Source: Anthopleura xanthogrammica
Taxonomy: Eukaryota > Cnidaria > Anthozoa > Actiniaria > Actiniidae
Direction of reading: 5' to 3'
NCBI GenBank assembly: GCA_964019055.1
Contig: OZ025209.1
Coordinates: 16,281,351 to 16,345,350 of the forward strand
DNA: 64,000 nt
Under the pieces are notes generated by a model. It had not been told where the DNA came from. It was given only the letters and a program-made list of their open reading frames with translations, and searched no databases. Positions 58,001-61,000 of the stretch are shown one piece after another. Position 1 is the first letter of the stretch. Each line of letters opens with the position of its first letter. Position numbers and translations under genes: made by a program.

Positions 58001-61000
58001 TTATGTGTTGTTTGTTCTTTGAAAGCTAGGTTGTCATCAACATGTCTTGAATTCTCGCATAGGACTACAGTACACGGATGTTCATAATCATTTTAATGTT
58101 TTACCTCTTCTGTTGTAGTTTGTCGAGCGAAAATCGACTTGGCTTTCTTGATCGACGGTTCTGGAAGTATCGAGCATTATGGCCGAGGGAACTTCCGACG
58201 CTGTCTGAACTTCGTCCAAAATATGGTTCGATCGTTCGTTATCTCTCCAAGACAGACGCGGGTTGGTGTAACCTTATTCTCTTCTTCTGCTCGTCGCATT
58301 TTCGCTTTTGGGCAATATCGAACCAAGAGACAGGTATTGCATGCCATCCGCCGTATCCGGTATCCACGAGGAGGCACCAAGATCGGTCGCGCCCTAAACT
58401 ACGTTCGTCTTTATACCTTTAAGAGAAGTAGGCGTAAGCGTGTTCTTATAGTAATGACCGATGGTAGATCACAAGACAGGGTCGTGGCTCCTTCGAGAAT
58501 TCTTCGTAGAATGGGCGTTGAGATATTTGCTGTTGGTATAGGTCGTCGTTACAGTATGAATCAGCTTATTCAGATTGCCTCAGATAGAGGACATGTTCTT
58601 ACTGCTGCATTTAGAAATATGGGTGCGCTTGTGAGAGGTATCAAAGCTAGAGCTTGCAAAGGTAATCAAAGGATTTATTTAAAGCAATTCTTGTGTAATT
58701 CGAATATTCTGGAAAGTTTGAGCTTAATTTTTTTTTATTTCTGTAGGCAAAAAAACAGTACCCCACAGACCATCTGGTGAGTGTAGCTTTAATCTTGTTT
58801 TAAGGTATCAGGATATATTTAGGACCCCTATACGTGCTACCTCAAATATCGCACGGGTTTTACAATATTTTGTCATAAAAGTATACATTTCCTGAAAGCG
58901 AAATAAATATAGTTTTCGAATATCTATTTAAAATTGTCTATTTTGGAACATAAAAATAATTATTGGGTTCAAAGTGACATTCTACCGCACTTCATTTGAC
59001 AACTTCCCGCTGGATCAGAATTTCCGCTATGTCTATCAAAACTACATTAGCATGCTCTGTAGATAATGAGCTTCAAAACGGTGTCTCAGATTTTTGATAT
59101 CTTTTTTAGATCGCGCGCAATGACGCGTTAAATCCGCAGGTTTGAATTTTCGGTGGTCATAATTGCAAAATGGACAATATCTTTTGAATGAAAAAACATT
59201 TCAAAAATTTGAGACACTGTTTCTCTGGATCGCGTTGTGATTTATCATAATCCAAAGTTTCAGTTCGATCCGATGTAATCCGAATGAGCTACAATGTTTT
59301 AAGAAAGTTATTTTGATCACTCAAAAACTGCGGAGAAACCCAATAACTTTTTTTGTGTCGCGAAACAGAAAACTTCAAATTGATTTTTGAAAACTACGTT
59401 TATTTACCTTTCGGAAAATGAATACTTTTATATAATAATATTGAAAAGGCAGTGCAAAATTTGACTCGCGCGTAAAATAATCTCGAAGGCCTCGAACGTA
59501 TCCTGATACCTTAACTTTGTTATGATTGCATTAGACATGATTATATGTATTTGACTCCGACTGAGATTCATAACATTCTCCAATTTCTCAGTGTATAGAA
59601 AAAGCATTAGTACTGTGAAGATGTTAAAGTGCGCACTAGCCCAGTCTCATGCATTGCTTAGACAAATAGAAACTGTTTTTATTGTTGTTTTATATGAATA
59701 CATAGCTTTATGATTGCTTTTTTCGTATTTTCAGGTACACTACGAGCAGTTGGTTTGTATCCTCTCAATGCTTTGGTCAAAGCTCGAGACGTTAGCTTTA
59801 GCAGAAATCCAACAGGACGCCCGTATAATGTCAAGCCAGCACCAGGCCCTGATGGTCGTCAAGGCACATCCTATCAGTTCTATGGCCGTAGAAATAGTTT
59901 TATCACTTTGCCTAACCGCGGAAAACTGGATACCAGAAGGTCTATTACAATCTTGGCATACATTTTCCATTCAGGTCATAGCGGGCCAATCGTCCATTAT
60001 TACGCTCGGGGCTGGGGTGTTCATTTCTGGATGATCAACCAAAGGACAATTTTTGTGCGCTTCATGAAGAGAAGGAGCCGTGGCGCTACGCATTCTCTCG
60101 CTAGCCGGTCTATCAGACCCAATACCTGGCAATTTGTTGGTACATCATATGACCACAGGACCGGAGTCGCTAAATTGTTTCTGAATGGTAGAGTTATTGC
60201 TAAACGCCGTATTGGACGAATACGCCTTGCTACTAACTATCCTATCCGTGTCGGAGCCAAGATCGGAGATGGACGCTATTTCAGAGGAAGAATTTCTTGT
60301 ATTCAGATTTATAATGTTGCGCTCACAGCTCGTCAAATTGCTGCTCGTGCAAGGAGGTGCTTCATGAAACGTAAGTGTATAACAATACTGAGATCCTTTG
60401 CCAAAATGGTGGCACCAAATTTGAATGAGTTAAAATTAAACTGATTGAAAACCAATACCAGCACTAGAAAGAGCATCCTTACTTTGGTAACCGCATAAGG
60501 TGTTGGACAGGTTGAGAGTACTTAAGTTAAAAATGACAAATTTACAGATAATTGTATGACTGGGGGGTATACTAACGTCTGTAAATTTGTCAATGTTCAG
60601 CATAAGTTTTCTCGACCGATACAACACCTAAAAGTGTTACTAAAGTATGGGTGCTCTTTCTAGAGTTGTAAAGATTTTTGAATTTTCGGCCGCCATTTTG
60701 GCAAAGGGTCTATTAATCGTCAAACAAACCTTGATTTGTCATTAATCATTGATCAACTATTCATTCATTAATCTCTTTCTTATTTCAAAAGATAATATTA
60801 GACCAGGACCACGTCCTCGTCCAAGACCAGCACTGCCAGGTAAAAAAAAAAAGAAATCTGCCAGATTAGTAAAATATTATCTAATCCCGGTTATAAGCCC
60901 TGGGCTTATACTCATTGGTAAGCGGGAGCTTATATTAGAATATGGAGGGAAAAGATTGTGGGATGAAGAGGAAATGGTTATTTCTTTTATTTTCCCAATC

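Larger units (their letters stand above)
34704..58661 (+). repeat. Array C: composite LamG-LamG-vWA repeat, period about 2790 bp
   Basis: The unit is vWA, 33-nt linker, LamG type a, 24-nt linker, LamG type b, 36-nt linker. vWA exons start at 34875, 37663, 42296, 45086, 47877, 50667, 53457, 56247 and 58119. Steps are 2788-2791 except 4633 (two extra LamG units) and 1872 (one LamG missing). Introns repeat with exons. No foldback or SINE-like insertion was seen inside the array. Confidence 0.95.

Noticed and set aside
58678..58780. vWA exon read through into the intron after 58661
   Set aside because: Read-through passes GTAATC and includes AT-rich intron. The clear acceptor CTGTAG and 30-nt linker at 58747 fit the phase-1 rule.
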